This document shows, piece by piece, positions 15,283 to 23,856 of a DNA stretch of 64,000 nt. The stretch spans positions 62,001 through 126,000 of the forward strand of contig JAFLEI010000010.1 of assembly GCA_017301975.1 (NCBI GenBank), written 5' to 3'. The position numbers and the translations under genes were made by a program. Position 1 is the stretch's first letter. Each line of letters starts with the position of its first letter. This stretch comes from Verrucomicrobiota bacterium (GTDB lineage Bacteria > Verrucomicrobiota > Verrucomicrobiia > Verrucomicrobiales > Verrucomicrobiaceae). The notes beneath the pieces are model-generated. The model worked only from the letters and a program-made list of their open reading frames with translations. It ran no database searches and was not told the DNA's origin.

Positions 15283-17865
15283 ATGAGTCTGCCCGAAATT
15301 GCCGGACATGAATTGCAGGACCTGGTAGGCAGCGGGCGATGCGGGGCCGTATATCGGGCGGTGTCCACCCATGGCAAAGCCTGCGCGGTGAAGGTGTTCA
15401 GTTCAATGGCGATCAATCGCAAGGCGCTGGCCACGGCGTTTCGCGCGCTGCAGCAGATGCCGCACCACCGTGGTGTGCTGCCAGTGGAGAGCTACAATTT
15501 TGACAGGACGCCCTACTTTTGCGTGATGCCGCTGGTAGGGGTGATGACAAAGGACAGCCACGGCCGCCGTCTCTGGCAGACGCCGACGCTGGAGTCCGCC
15601 TGCAACGGCCTGCCGCCGGAACAGGCCTGGCGTCACATCTATGAAGTCGCCGATGCCTTGTCCTGGCTGCACAAGCATGGGATTCCCCACGGCAACCTGC
15701 GACCGGCGAACATCCTGCTGGAGGACGATGCGGAATCCTCGATCCGCCTCACGGACATCGCGCAAGGCTGGGTGGGAGGCATTCACCACCTCGAACTGAC
15801 GGACCATTTTGTGCACCTCTGCCCGGAACAGGCAGAAAATCCGGACGGGGTGTTCGCAGGCTACGGACCTTCTTGGGACGTGTACAGCTTTGGCGTGCTG
15901 GCTTATCGACTGCTCAATGGCACGCTCCCACGCGGCGCGGAAATGTGGGAGAGCGAGGTCGAGCGCGCGCGCCAGCAGGCAGCATCAGGCCTGGCAGTGC
16001 AAGTGGACAGCAATGCACTGCTGGCGGCCGTCAAAGCGCAGCCGAAAATTTACTGGCCCCAGGCGGCACAGTCCAAGTGGGAGGAGCGCCGCCGCAGCAT
16101 CATCGAGCGGGCGCTGGATCTGAACCCGGCCGCGCGCTGGGCTGACATGCGCGAAATTGTGCGCGAATTTGAGGTGCTGGAAAGCGACTATCTGCTGGAA
16201 GAATCGCGTGAGCAGACGGTCCGCGAGCGCCAGAAGCAGGCAAAGAAGGTGCTGACGTGGCAGACCACCGCGATTTCCCTGCTGGTCATTTTCGTGCTGT
16301 GCTTCGTTTACGCTTTTAGAACCCAACGGAACCTGAACAAGGCTGAAAACACCATCTCAAACATCAATGATGTGCATAAGATGGAAAGCGATGCGCTTCA
16401 CAACCGCATCGATCTGCTGACGAGTGAGCGGGACAACGAACGCAGCGCGAAGGCGGTGGCGGATCAAAACCTGCAGAACTCGCAGAATGCCGTGGATCAA
16501 TTTCTCACCCAGCTGCTGCAGACCCCGACGGGCAATGAAATGGAGGCGGGCTTTCAGAAGGAGCAGCTCAAGGATGCGCTGGCCTACTGCATGCGCGGGC
16601 TGCCGGCGCTGGAGCAGTCTCCGGCACTCGGCGTGGAGCGGCTGCGTGCGTATGGCAACATCGGCCAGCTGCATCTCAAGCTGCGCAACACGACGCAGGC
16701 GGTGGTGTACCTGACCAAGGCGCGTGATCAGGCGGCTGAGCTGATCCGCAAGGGGACAGGTGAAGGTGCCCAGGTCGCCCTGTACCAGCAGTGGCTGGGC
16801 CGCTACAGCCTGCTGCTCTCGGACATCCGCGGGCGCGAGGGACGGCATGTGGAATCCCTCACTCTTCTCAAAGAGGCCACGGTCAATCTCGACAAGGGAC
16901 TGGCGGCTGATCCGAAGAACCGCCTCGCGCGCAATGAATGCGCCCGTGCGTGGCTCGAATACGGCCTGCGGACCCTGCGCAATGGTGATGTGGCCGACTC
17001 CGAGCAGGCGCTGGCGCGCGTGCCAACGATCCTCGATGCGAAAGAGATCGGCCACGAGCTGATCAACGACGAAAAATTCATCCTCGCGCGCGCCAAGTTT
17101 GCCAGAGGGATCAGCCAGCGTGATGCGGGCAAGGTGGAGGAGGCGCTGAACACGCTGATTGATTCCGTCAAAGACATGGGCGAGCTCGTACTCGGCAGCA
17201 GCCCGCGCAATCAAGACCAGGCATTGCTGCTGGCCGAGGCGTACACCGAACTGGCAGAACTGATCGGTCGCCATTTCAGCGGGTCGGACGCCCGGGAGGC
17301 GCACAATCAGGCCGTCCCGATCCTGCTGGAGCTCAACCGTTTGCTCCCTGAATGGGCCGAAGTGAAGTATCTGCTGGCGCGCAATTACGGCGCGATTGCC
17401 TCGCTCGCCCGTGACGCCGGAAATCCTGCCGAGGCGAGCAAGAAGAAGCAGGACGCCATCGAACTGGTGAATGAAATCCTTGCCGACGACCCAGAGAACG
17501 TTCGCTATGGCTTTCTGCTCGCCAAACTGCGTGGCGAGTATGCAGAACTGCTCGCCGACAGCGGCAAGACCACCGCCGCCATTCCCATTGCGAAGCAGGC
17601 GGTGGACTCCCTCGAAGCCCTGATCAAAGCGCAGCCGGCCAGTGACACACTGACTCCGGAACGCCGCATGTGGGCCAGCCAGCTGGCGCAGCTTTATGGC
17701 TCGCTGGGCCATACCAGCGAGAGCGCCGGCAAGAAGACCGAGGCGAAGGCCGCCTTTACCAACGCCGTGGCCATCTGGGAAAAACTGGCCGCCGCCATCG
17801 CCAATGACGAGGCCATCCAGACGGGCCTCAACTGGAGCAAGGGCCGTCTCGCGAAGCTGAAATGA
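15283..17865 (+). CDS. Membrane-anchored protein kinase-like protein (probable pseudokinase) with TPR-like ectodomain
   Basis: This 860-residue protein has a Hanks-type kinase fold at residues 1-300. The glycine loop GSGRCG (16-21) and ATP-anchoring Lys37 (CAVKVF) are present. However, the catalytic loop reads HGNLRPAN (136-143), with Asn138 in place of the catalytic Asp, and the DFG motif is DIA (158-160). PSWDVYSFGVLAYRLL is the conserved F-helix. A transmembrane helix lies at about 328-345 (ISLLVIFVLCFVYAF). The remaining 500 residues are a coiled coil and then TPR-like helical repeats predicted to be outside the membrane. The gene overlaps sufE by 4 bases. It may act as an ATP-binding scaffold or sensor rather than a kinase. 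Confidence 0.82.
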   Translation: MSLPEIAGHELQDLVGSGRCGAVYRAVSTHGKACAVKVFSSMAINRKALATAFRALQQMPHHRGVLPVESYNFDRTPYFCVMPLVGVMTKDSHGRRLWQTPTLESACNGLPPEQAWRHIYEVADALSWLHKHGIPHGNLRPANILLEDDAESSIRLTDIAQGWVGGIHHLELTDHFVHLCPEQAENPDGVFAGYGPSWDVYSFGVLAYRLLNGTLPRGAEMWESEVERARQQAASGLAVQVDSNALLAAVKAQPKIYWPQAAQSKWEERRRSIIERALDLNPAARWADMREIVREFEVLESDYLLEESREQTVRERQKQAKKVLTWQTTAISLLVIFVLCFVYAFRTQRNLNKAENTISNINDVHKMESDALHNRIDLLTSERDNERSAKAVADQNLQNSQNAVDQFLTQLLQTPTGNEMEAGFQKEQLKDALAYCMRGLPALEQSPALGVERLRAYGNIGQLHLKLRNTTQAVVYLTKARDQAAELIRKGTGEGAQVALYQQWLGRYSLLLSDIRGREGRHVESLTLLKEATVNLDKGLAADPKNRLARNECARAWLEYGLRTLRNGDVADSEQALARVPTILDAKEIGHELINDEKFILARAKFARGISQRDAGKVEEALNTLIDSVKDMGELVLGSSPRNQDQALLLAEAYTELAELIGRHFSGSDAREAHNQAVPILLELNRLLPEWAEVKYLLARNYGAIASLARDAGNPAEASKKKQDAIELVNEILADDPENVRYGFLLAKLRGEYAELLADSGKTTAAIPIAKQAVDSLEALIKAQPASDTLTPERRMWASQLAQLYGSLGHTSESAGKKTEAKAAFTNAVAIWEKLAAAIANDEAIQTGLNWSKGRLAKLK

Positions 17866-18287
17866 GCCTTGATGAAAAACAGCAGTCGCTCATCGACGAC
17901 CTGAACATCATCCACGATCCGCACGAGCGCCTGAACGCGGTCGTCATGCGTGGACATGCGATGAAGCTGGATGAAGCGTGCAAGACTGAAGCGAACCTCG
18001 TGCCGGGGTGTGTCTCCCGTGTGTGGCTGCATGGCGAACTCATCGATGGGCGGACGCGCTTCATCTGCGATGCCGAGTCTCCGATGGTGAAAGGGCTCGC
18101 CGCGCTGTTGTGCGAGTTGTACACGGATGCCGATCCTGCCGAAGCCGCCGTGGTCGAGCCACGGGTGTGGGAGGCCTGCGGCTTCACCAAGATGCTTTCT
18201 CCCACACGCCTGAACGGTCTGGCGAACATGCGTCTGAAAATCCGTGCGATGGCGGACCAGTTTCTCCACTCCACCCATTCACCCTGA
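17862..18287 (+). CDS. sufE: SufE-family cysteine desulfurase activator
   Basis: This 141-residue cytoplasmic protein belongs to the SufE family, which accepts sulfur from the SufS cysteine desulfurase for iron-sulfur cluster assembly. The sulfur-accepting Cys50 lies in the family motif VPGCVSRVWL, and the C-terminal PTRLNGLANM motif is also typical. It overlaps the kinase-like gene by 4 bases (ATGA) and is followed after 2 bases by a GNAT gene, so the three are probably co-translated. No suf or isc genes are nearby, which is common for stand-alone sufE. Confidence 0.92.
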   Translation: MSLDEKQQSLIDDLNIIHDPHERLNAVVMRGHAMKLDEACKTEANLVPGCVSRVWLHGELIDGRTRFICDAESPMVKGLAALLCELYTDADPAEAAVVEPRVWEACGFTKMLSPTRLNGLANMRLKIRAMADQFLHSTHSP

Positions 18288-18289
18288 TC

Positions 18290-18877
18290 ATGCTTCGCCT
18301 GCAAAATTTCCACGGTGCCGAACTCGCGCCGCATATTGATGCCCTGGGTGCGCTGCGCATCGCCGTGTTTCGTGAGTATCCCTACCTCTATGTGGGCAAC
18401 CTGGAGAATGAGCGCGACTACCTGGGCACGTATGTGAGATCCGAAGGCAGCCTGGTGGTGCTGGTGTTTGAGGATGACCGAGTGGTGGGCGCAACGACCT
18501 GCCTGCCGATGACGGATGAAGGGCCCGAATTCAAAGCGGCGTTTGAGCAGGCCGGATATGACCTTTCCAAGATCTGCTATTTTGGCGAGTCGATCCTGCT
18601 GCCGGAGCATCGAGGGCGAGGGATTGGAAAGGAGTTCTTTGTGCGGCGTGAGGCGCATGCGCGAGCGCTGGGGATGACGACGAGCACTTTCTGCGCGGTG
18701 GACCGGGATGGAAAGCACCCGATGCAGCCCGAAGGGTACCGCCCACTGGATGAGTTTTGGCTGAGCCAGGGGTACGTGAAACGTCCGGAACTGCAGGCCA
18801 CGTTTGAGTGGAAGGAGATCGGCGAGGATGAGGAGTCTCCGAAGACGCTGACGTTTTGGGTGAAGGAGCTTCAGTAA
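18290..18877 (+). CDS. GNAT-family N-acetyltransferase
   Basis: This 195-residue protein has the acetyl-CoA binding signature of GNAT enzymes: ESILLPEHRGRGIGKEFF contains the R-G-x-G-x-G/A loop of motif A, followed by a helix RREAHARALG and a later PLDEFWLSQGYVKR segment resembling the C-terminal GNAT strand. The start at 18290 is 2 bases after the sufE stop; an open frame in the same phase extends back inside sufE but is not coding. The substrate is unknown. Transcription is probably shared with the kinase-like and sufE genes. It converges on the esterase gene with 9 bases between stops. Confidence 0.85.
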   Translation: MLRLQNFHGAELAPHIDALGALRIAVFREYPYLYVGNLENERDYLGTYVRSEGSLVVLVFEDDRVVGATTCLPMTDEGPEFKAAFEQAGYDLSKICYFGESILLPEHRGRGIGKEFFVRREAHARALGMTTSTFCAVDRDGKHPMQPEGYRPLDEFWLSQGYVKRPELQATFEWKEIGEDEESPKTLTFWVKELQ

Positions 18878-18886
18878 CGAAGCGAG

Positions 18887-21190
18887 CTATGGCTTGGGCC
18901 AGTTGAGCTGCTTGTGGAGGAAGTCGAAGGTGCCCAGGCCGTTGATGGTGTGGCCGCCGTTGAAGAATTCGATCTCGGTGCGGTCCTCCATGCCAAACTG
19001 GCCGTAGAGCCAGCGGGTCTTGGCGTATTCGTAGGCAACCCAAGGATCGATGGAGACGCCGTCGTGGTGACCGCGCTCCACCATGAAAGGTCGGGGGAAC
19101 ATGAGGTAGGTGAGCTCGGCGTAGCTGAAAGTGCTCCCCATGTTGAAGTAGGGCATCTCCCATTCGTCGGTGAACATGAAGCTGTGCTTGTCCTCGGTGG
19201 TGGCGACCTTGCGTGTCCAGTCGTTGAAGTCGCCGGAGCAGATGGAGAGGCAGTAACCATCGAGCAGCGGCGGGATGCGCACGGCGGATTCGCCCCCGTA
19301 GCTGAGACCGTAAAAGCCGATGCGTTTGGCGTCCACCTGCGGGAGTTCGGCGAGCCATTTGAGCCACTGCTCGTGATGGCGCAGCATGACGGAAAACATG
19401 GAGGCCTTCACGGTGTTGCCCTTGCGTGAGAGCGTGCGGTACTGCTCCTCCTCCTTGTACAAATTGTGCGGGGCCAGCACAATGAAACCGCGCTCGGTCA
19501 GACGTGCGGCGAAGTCATGATACGCAGGAGTGTCTCCTTCGATCACATATTTCGGAAGCCCATGGCGTCCGTGCTGGCAGACGACGACGGGGCGTTTTTC
19601 GCCGGGCTGCAGGTCTTTGGGAAGCAGCAGCACGCCCCAGGCGAAGCCTTCGCCGCCCACATCCAGCACTACTTCGTAGCCGGTCCATTTGGGCTTGTCG
19701 TAGATCTTGCGTGAGCGCGGCTTGGGTGTGGGCAGCGGTGTGTCGATTCTGCCGATGATCTCGTCCCAGAATGTTTTGCGGAAGTCTTTCGCGGCGGCGA
19801 TGAACTTGTCGGGCTTTTTGTCGGCAAACTGGGCGTAGGTCCAGGCTTCATTGCTAAACTCCGGCATGACCTTGTGAAGGAAAAAGTCATTCCTGACCTT
19901 GTCAGAGCCGCGAATCAGACGCTGCACATGAGCCTCGATCTCCTTCATCTGCGCCAGCTGGCGCACGGCGGGCAGGTATGTCTGGCGCAGGTTTTGCGGA
20001 AGCTCTTTGGACAGAGCCATGTTGGTCTCTGTCTTGAGGAGCCGTGCAAAGGCGTTTGCCGCGGAGCCATCATTGCGCACCAAGGAACGTTTTTGAAGGC
20101 TGGCGGGGACGAGGGATTCGATGCGCAGAAACTCTTCCTCCACTTCTTCGAATTCCGGCGTGTTGAGCCTGCCGGGCGCGGCCTGTCCTTTTTTGCTTTT
20201 GGGGTCGGGAGGTCCGTCCACGTCCGGCTCATCCGCGTACTGGATGACCAGGCCGCGTGGGGCGATGAGGGAAGCGATTTCGGCATCGCCGAACTCCGCG
20301 AGAAGGCCCCAGACATTGCGATAGAGGGGCTCACGCCAGGTGCGCTGGCGGGATTTGAAGTAACCGCTGACGAGCGTGGCGTCGATGCGCGGATCGACTG
20401 CGGCTGCATACATGGCGATGAGGCCGCCTTCACCATAGCCTGCGACTCCGATCTGGTCGTGATGGTGGATGCTGATCCAGTCCACCAGCGCCAGCACCTT
20501 CTGCACTTCATAGCCGATGATGTGCCTGCCCATCATGTAAGCCTGACGGTGAATCCATTCACGATGGGGCATGTTCGTCATGAGGATCTCCGGATTGCCG
20601 GAGCCGGCATCGCTTCGACTGATCAGAACTGGAACGATGACGGCGAAACCGTTTTCAACGAATCGCCGGGCAATCTGCGCCTCCGGAGCCACGCCGGGAG
20701 CCAGACCTGCGAGCTGCTCGGGGGTCTGATCGGCGTCAGGCAACGCGATGACATAACCTCGGGGTTTGCCCTTGGGCTCCAGCAGCAGGCCTTCACCGGA
20801 CACCTGCTCCAGCACCGGCCAGCGGACTTGATAGATGCGGTAGGTTTTGGTTTTGCCAACGAGTGCGAGATTGGTCTCATCCCCGTAGCGTTCCAGCGCC
20901 ACCGGCACGCGTTTGTCCCGCAGGCCGATGATGTGCTTGAATCGTTCACGGTTTTCGTGAACGGACTCGGCATAGGCCTGCGGAGAGGACACATTCCGGT
21001 GCCAATGCTTTGCGCGAGTTTTGATCGAATCTGCAATCAACTTGTCCATGTCCTCAAGCGCCGCCGCGTGCATCTGCTGGGAGATGTCGCCGTCCCTGAT
21101 GAGCGGCTGGGTGCCAGGCAGCGTTTCCGGCTGTTGTGCCCACGTGTGCGCTGCGAGCAGAATGGCGGCGAGAACGAGCGGAAATTTCAT
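18887..21190 (-). CDS. Exported two-domain alpha/beta-hydrolase (acetylxylan esterase/dienelactone hydrolase-like)
   Basis: This 767-residue secreted protein has a signal peptide at residues 1-18 (ending HTWAQ). Two alpha/beta-hydrolase domains are visible. In the first (about 130-320) the nucleophile elbow reads GYGEGG at 251-256, so Gly253 takes the place of the catalytic Ser. In the second (about 505-767) the elbow is intact, GLSYGGE with Ser630, with a plausible His747 (NGGHTING) and an Asp in GHHDG near 710. It probably removes acetyl or other acyl groups from polysaccharides. It is monocistronic on the minus strand or at the end of the acetyltransferase-ROK series. Confidence 0.8.
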   Translation of the reverse strand: MKFPLVLAAILLAAHTWAQQPETLPGTQPLIRDGDISQQMHAAALEDMDKLIADSIKTRAKHWHRNVSSPQAYAESVHENRERFKHIIGLRDKRVPVALERYGDETNLALVGKTKTYRIYQVRWPVLEQVSGEGLLLEPKGKPRGYVIALPDADQTPEQLAGLAPGVAPEAQIARRFVENGFAVIVPVLISRSDAGSGNPEILMTNMPHREWIHRQAYMMGRHIIGYEVQKVLALVDWISIHHHDQIGVAGYGEGGLIAMYAAAVDPRIDATLVSGYFKSRQRTWREPLYRNVWGLLAEFGDAEIASLIAPRGLVIQYADEPDVDGPPDPKSKKGQAAPGRLNTPEFEEVEEEFLRIESLVPASLQKRSLVRNDGSAANAFARLLKTETNMALSKELPQNLRQTYLPAVRQLAQMKEIEAHVQRLIRGSDKVRNDFFLHKVMPEFSNEAWTYAQFADKKPDKFIAAAKDFRKTFWDEIIGRIDTPLPTPKPRSRKIYDKPKWTGYEVVLDVGGEGFAWGVLLLPKDLQPGEKRPVVVCQHGRHGLPKYVIEGDTPAYHDFAARLTERGFIVLAPHNLYKEEEQYRTLSRKGNTVKASMFSVMLRHHEQWLKWLAELPQVDAKRIGFYGLSYGGESAVRIPPLLDGYCLSICSGDFNDWTRKVATTEDKHSFMFTDEWEMPYFNMGSTFSYAELTYLMFPRPFMVERGHHDGVSIDPWVAYEYAKTRWLYGQFGMEDRTEIEFFNGGHTINGLGTFDFLHKQLNWPKP

Positions 21191-21295
21191 GTGCAGGTAT
21201 CAACGTTCACGCAGGCGGTCTTGCAAGCACGGCGGAATTTGTCCCAAGCGCGCGGGAGGCGCGCTGCCCGGTGCGAATTTGGGTGGTGGACGGCT

Positions 21296-21847
21296 TCAGG
21301 GACGCACCCAGTCGTCTGCGCATTCGAAGGTCTTGATGACTTTCGCAGGTACTCCTGCGGCGATGCTGCGCGGAGGAATTTCCCCGCGAACAATGGCTCC
21401 GGCGGCAATCACGGAATGATCGCCAATGGTCGCTCCAGGGAGGATCATGACACGGGCGCCGATCCATACATTTTTTCCAATGGTGATGGGCTCAGACCGC
21501 ACCTTTTCAGCAGGTGCGACGGGATGGAAATCCGTGTCGTAGAGCACGGCCCAGTCGGCTATTTTCACATGCGGGCCGATGGTGATGGCGGTGGAGCAGC
21601 AGATGTTCACGCCATCGTTGATGAAACAGCCATCCCCGATGCTCAGCGTGGCACCTTTGAAGACATCAATGCGAGTCTTGGTGCGGAAGGATCTGAAGCA
21701 AAAGCCGGCGCCCAAATGGAAGGAGCCATGGTTGAGGATGTCAGGCCACTCACCGCTGACGTATCCTTTCCCGCCCATGGTCACCCCGCGGGTGCGGCAA
21801 TGACGCGGGAATAGGAGGTTCTGAACCTTGTTTAAATAGCGTTTCAT
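21296..21847 (-). CDS. Hexapeptide-repeat acetyltransferase, WcaF/colanic acid type
   Basis: This 183-residue protein has a left-handed beta-helix built from hexapeptide repeats (IGDGCFINDGVNI, ITIGPHVKIAD, ITIGKNVWIGARVMILPGA, IGDHSVIAAGAIV), ending in IPPRSIAAGVPAKVIK, the standard tail of LbH acetyltransferases. DTDFHP matches the catalytic histidine region of WcaF/maltose acetyltransferase relatives. It is expected to acetylate a sugar in polysaccharide biosynthesis. The ATG at 21847 (MKRYLNKVQN) is chosen over an upstream in-frame start at 21907. It stands alone between the esterase and ROK genes. Confidence 0.85.
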   Translation of the reverse strand: MKRYLNKVQNLLFPRHCRTRGVTMGGKGYVSGEWPDILNHGSFHLGAGFCFRSFRTKTRIDVFKGATLSIGDGCFINDGVNICCSTAITIGPHVKIADWAVLYDTDFHPVAPAEKVRSEPITIGKNVWIGARVMILPGATIGDHSVIAAGAIVRGEIPPRSIAAGVPAKVIKTFECADDWVRP

Positions 21848-21935
21848 GAACAGTGGACTGTGGCGTGAATGACGGAATGGGAATGCCCAGACCAAGCTCT
21901 TCTCCAACGACAGGCCTCCTGCCCGTTTTTCTCCA

Positions 21936-21963
21936 GCCGGCTAAGACTAGCTTTACAGCCGGC
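21936..21963 (-). terminator. Possible terminator after the ROK kinase gene
   Basis: GCCGGC arms with extended imperfect pairing (CCGGCTAAG against CTTTACAGCCGG) form a hairpin 3 bases after the ROK stop codon. The downstream sequence on the minus strand is GGAGAAAAACG, with no T-tract, so it may only be an RNA-stabilising stem. Confidence 0.35.
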
Positions 21964-21965
21964 GC

Positions 21966-22913
21966 TCAGTGCGGAGCGGTTTCAGTCCTCTGACCCAAGT
22001 GCCGGTCCAGTTCATACTTTCCGAGCGCCAGGGCACCGAGCAGCCCCGAGCGAGCGCCGAGACCGGGGGAGACGATGAAGTCATCGATGCCACGGCCCAG
22101 TTCGGGAGCGCGAAGGTAGCCGTTGTTGAGCTTGTGCAGCCTGCCGCGGATGAGCGGGAGGATGTGCTCCTGGCTCATGACGCCACCGCCGAGGATGATG
22201 CGTTTTGGCGAAATGCTGAGTGTGAGATTCATCAGGGCATGGGCCATGACATCGGCGACCTCCTCCCAGGCGGGGTGGTCAGGCGGAAGGGCATCTGCTT
22301 TGACACCCCAGCGTGAAGCGAGTGAGGCACCGCTGATGTAGCCTTCAACACAGCTGCTGTGAAAAGGACAGTGGCAAGCCTGCTGAATCGCCGAGGAGTT
22401 TTGCGGCGGCGGCACCATGATATGGCCGATTTCGGGGTGCAGCATGCCATGCAGAAGCTGACCATTGATGAGGACTCCACCACCGACGCCGGTGCCGACG
22501 GTGATGTAGATGAGGGGATCGGTGTTCTGTCCGGCACCCCATAGATATTCACCCAGCACAGCGGCATTCACATCGGTGTCCCAGGCGATTGGGACATGGT
22601 AGCGATCCTGCAGCTTGGGCACGATGTTGGTGAACTGCCAGCCGGGCTTGGGCGTGGAGGTGATGTAGCCGTAGGTCTCACTTTTCTTGTCGAGATCGAT
22701 GGGGCCAAAGGAGCCGATGCCGATGGCGGCGATGGAGCCGTACTTCGACTTGGCCGTGGAAAGGAAGCGGGTCACACCGGCGAGGGTGTCCTCCGGCGTG
22801 GTGGTGTCGATGCGGGTGACATCCCGGACATCGTGAGGGCCCGTGCCGACAGCACAGACGAACTTGGTGCCGCCGGCCTCAATGGCGGCAATGAGGGGGG
22901 CTTCTTCGCTCAT
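21966..22913 (-). CDS. ROK-family sugar kinase (fructokinase/glucokinase type)
   Basis: This 315-residue kinase has the ATP-binding motif AGGTK at residues 13-17 and IYITVGTGVGGGV in the middle. The ROK zinc site is formed by His164 (HPEIGH) and the cluster CHCPFHSSC (180-188). DTDVNAA contains the catalytic Asp114. The arrangement resembles bacterial ROK fructokinases (GmuE/YdhR group) more than NagC-type regulators, as there is no helix-turn-helix domain. It phosphorylates a hexose in the cytoplasm. It overlaps the metF stop by 4 bases (ATGA), so it is translationally coupled to metF although the functions are unrelated. Confidence 0.88.
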   Translation of the reverse strand: MSEEAPLIAAIEAGGTKFVCAVGTGPHDVRDVTRIDTTTPEDTLAGVTRFLSTAKSKYGSIAAIGIGSFGPIDLDKKSETYGYITSTPKPGWQFTNIVPKLQDRYHVPIAWDTDVNAAVLGEYLWGAGQNTDPLIYITVGTGVGGGVLINGQLLHGMLHPEIGHIMVPPPQNSSAIQQACHCPFHSSCVEGYISGASLASRWGVKADALPPDHPAWEEVADVMAHALMNLTLSISPKRIILGGGVMSQEHILPLIRGRLHKLNNGYLRAPELGRGIDDFIVSPGLGARSGLLGALALGKYELDRHLGQRTETAPH

Positions 22914-23833
22914 GATTGCGGACGCACGGCGGCGGAGTCACGGATGCCGAGGCTGGAGTAGATCTCGCGCGTGGCGTGAGATTTGTTGAGGGTGTAGAAA
23001 TGAATGCCGTCCACGCCGTGATCGAGAAGATCGTGGCACTGCTCGGTGGCGTAGTGGATGCCGACTTTCTGCACAGCGGCCTCATCGCCACCGCAGCGCT
23101 GGATGGCGCGCAGGAGCTTGGCAGGGTAGCGAGCACCGGCGGCGAGTTCGGCCATGCGACGCATGCCGGAGGCGCTGGTGATGGGCATGATGCCGGCGAT
23201 GATCGGGATATTAATTCCGGCCAGCTGGCAGCGCTCGCGGAAGTCGAAGAAGTCGTGGTTGTCGAAGAAGAGCTGGGTGCAGATGTAGTCCGCACCGGCA
23301 TCGACCTTGGCCTTGAGGTGGTCCATTTCCAGCACGCGGTTCGGCGTGGTGGGATGCCCCTCGGGAAAACCGGCGACGCCGATGCCGAAACCGCGTTTGT
23401 CCGGATGCGCGCCGGTGTCGTTGAACTTCTTGATGAAGGCGACGAGGTCGGCGGCGTGCTGGAAGGCGTCCTTGGAGCGCTCGTAATTGGCGAGGTTTTT
23501 GGGCGGATCGCCACCGAGAGCGAGGATGTTGCTGACCCCGGCTTTGGCATAGCGTTCCAAAATGGAGGCGATGTCTGCCTCGCTATGGCAGACGCAGGTG
23601 AGATGCGGCACGGCATCCAGGCTGGTGGTGGTGTTGATGCGGACCACGAGATCATGGGTGAGCTCGCGGGTGGAACCGCCCGCACCGTAGGTGACGCTGA
23701 CAAAGGAGGGCTTGAAAGCCTCCAGCTCGCCGATGGTCTGGTAGAGCGCCTCGAAGGCCTCGGCGCTCTTCGGCGGGAAGAACTCAAACGAGAGCGTGGG
23801 GCGCTGGTCCTGAAGAATGTCGGCGATGTGCAT
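22910..23833 (-). CDS. metF: Methylenetetrahydrofolate reductase
   Basis: This 307-residue TIM-barrel flavoenzyme reduces 5,10-methylene-THF to 5-methyl-THF for methionine synthesis. The N-terminal SFEFFPPK motif carries the catalytic Glu17, followed by VSVTYGAGGSTRE and LTCVCHSEADI, and NILALGGDPP is the FAD-binding loop. YICTQLFFDNHDFFDF and IPIIAGIMPI complete the family pattern. The length is normal. It lies 23 bases after lysA and overlaps the ROK gene by 4 bases. No riboswitch was recognised upstream. Confidence 0.95.
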   Translation of the reverse strand: MHIADILQDQRPTLSFEFFPPKSAEAFEALYQTIGELEAFKPSFVSVTYGAGGSTRELTHDLVVRINTTTSLDAVPHLTCVCHSEADIASILERYAKAGVSNILALGGDPPKNLANYERSKDAFQHAADLVAFIKKFNDTGAHPDKRGFGIGVAGFPEGHPTTPNRVLEMDHLKAKVDAGADYICTQLFFDNHDFFDFRERCQLAGINIPIIAGIMPITSASGMRRMAELAAGARYPAKLLRAIQRCGGDEAAVQKVGIHYATEQCHDLLDHGVDGIHFYTLNKSHATREIYSSLGIRDSAAVRPQS

Positions 23834-23856
23834 CGTGTGTTTGTGTGCTTAAATAA

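Noticed and set aside
16357..17712. Minus-strand open frame of 451 codons
   Set aside because: It is antisense to the TPR-like part of the kinase-like gene, with no domain and with composition typical of GC-rich shadows.
19874..21814. Long plus-strand open frame of 646 codons
   Set aside because: It is antisense to the two-domain esterase and the acetyltransferase, has low-complexity His/Gly/Asp-rich composition and no recognisable domain. High GC with biased third positions explains it.
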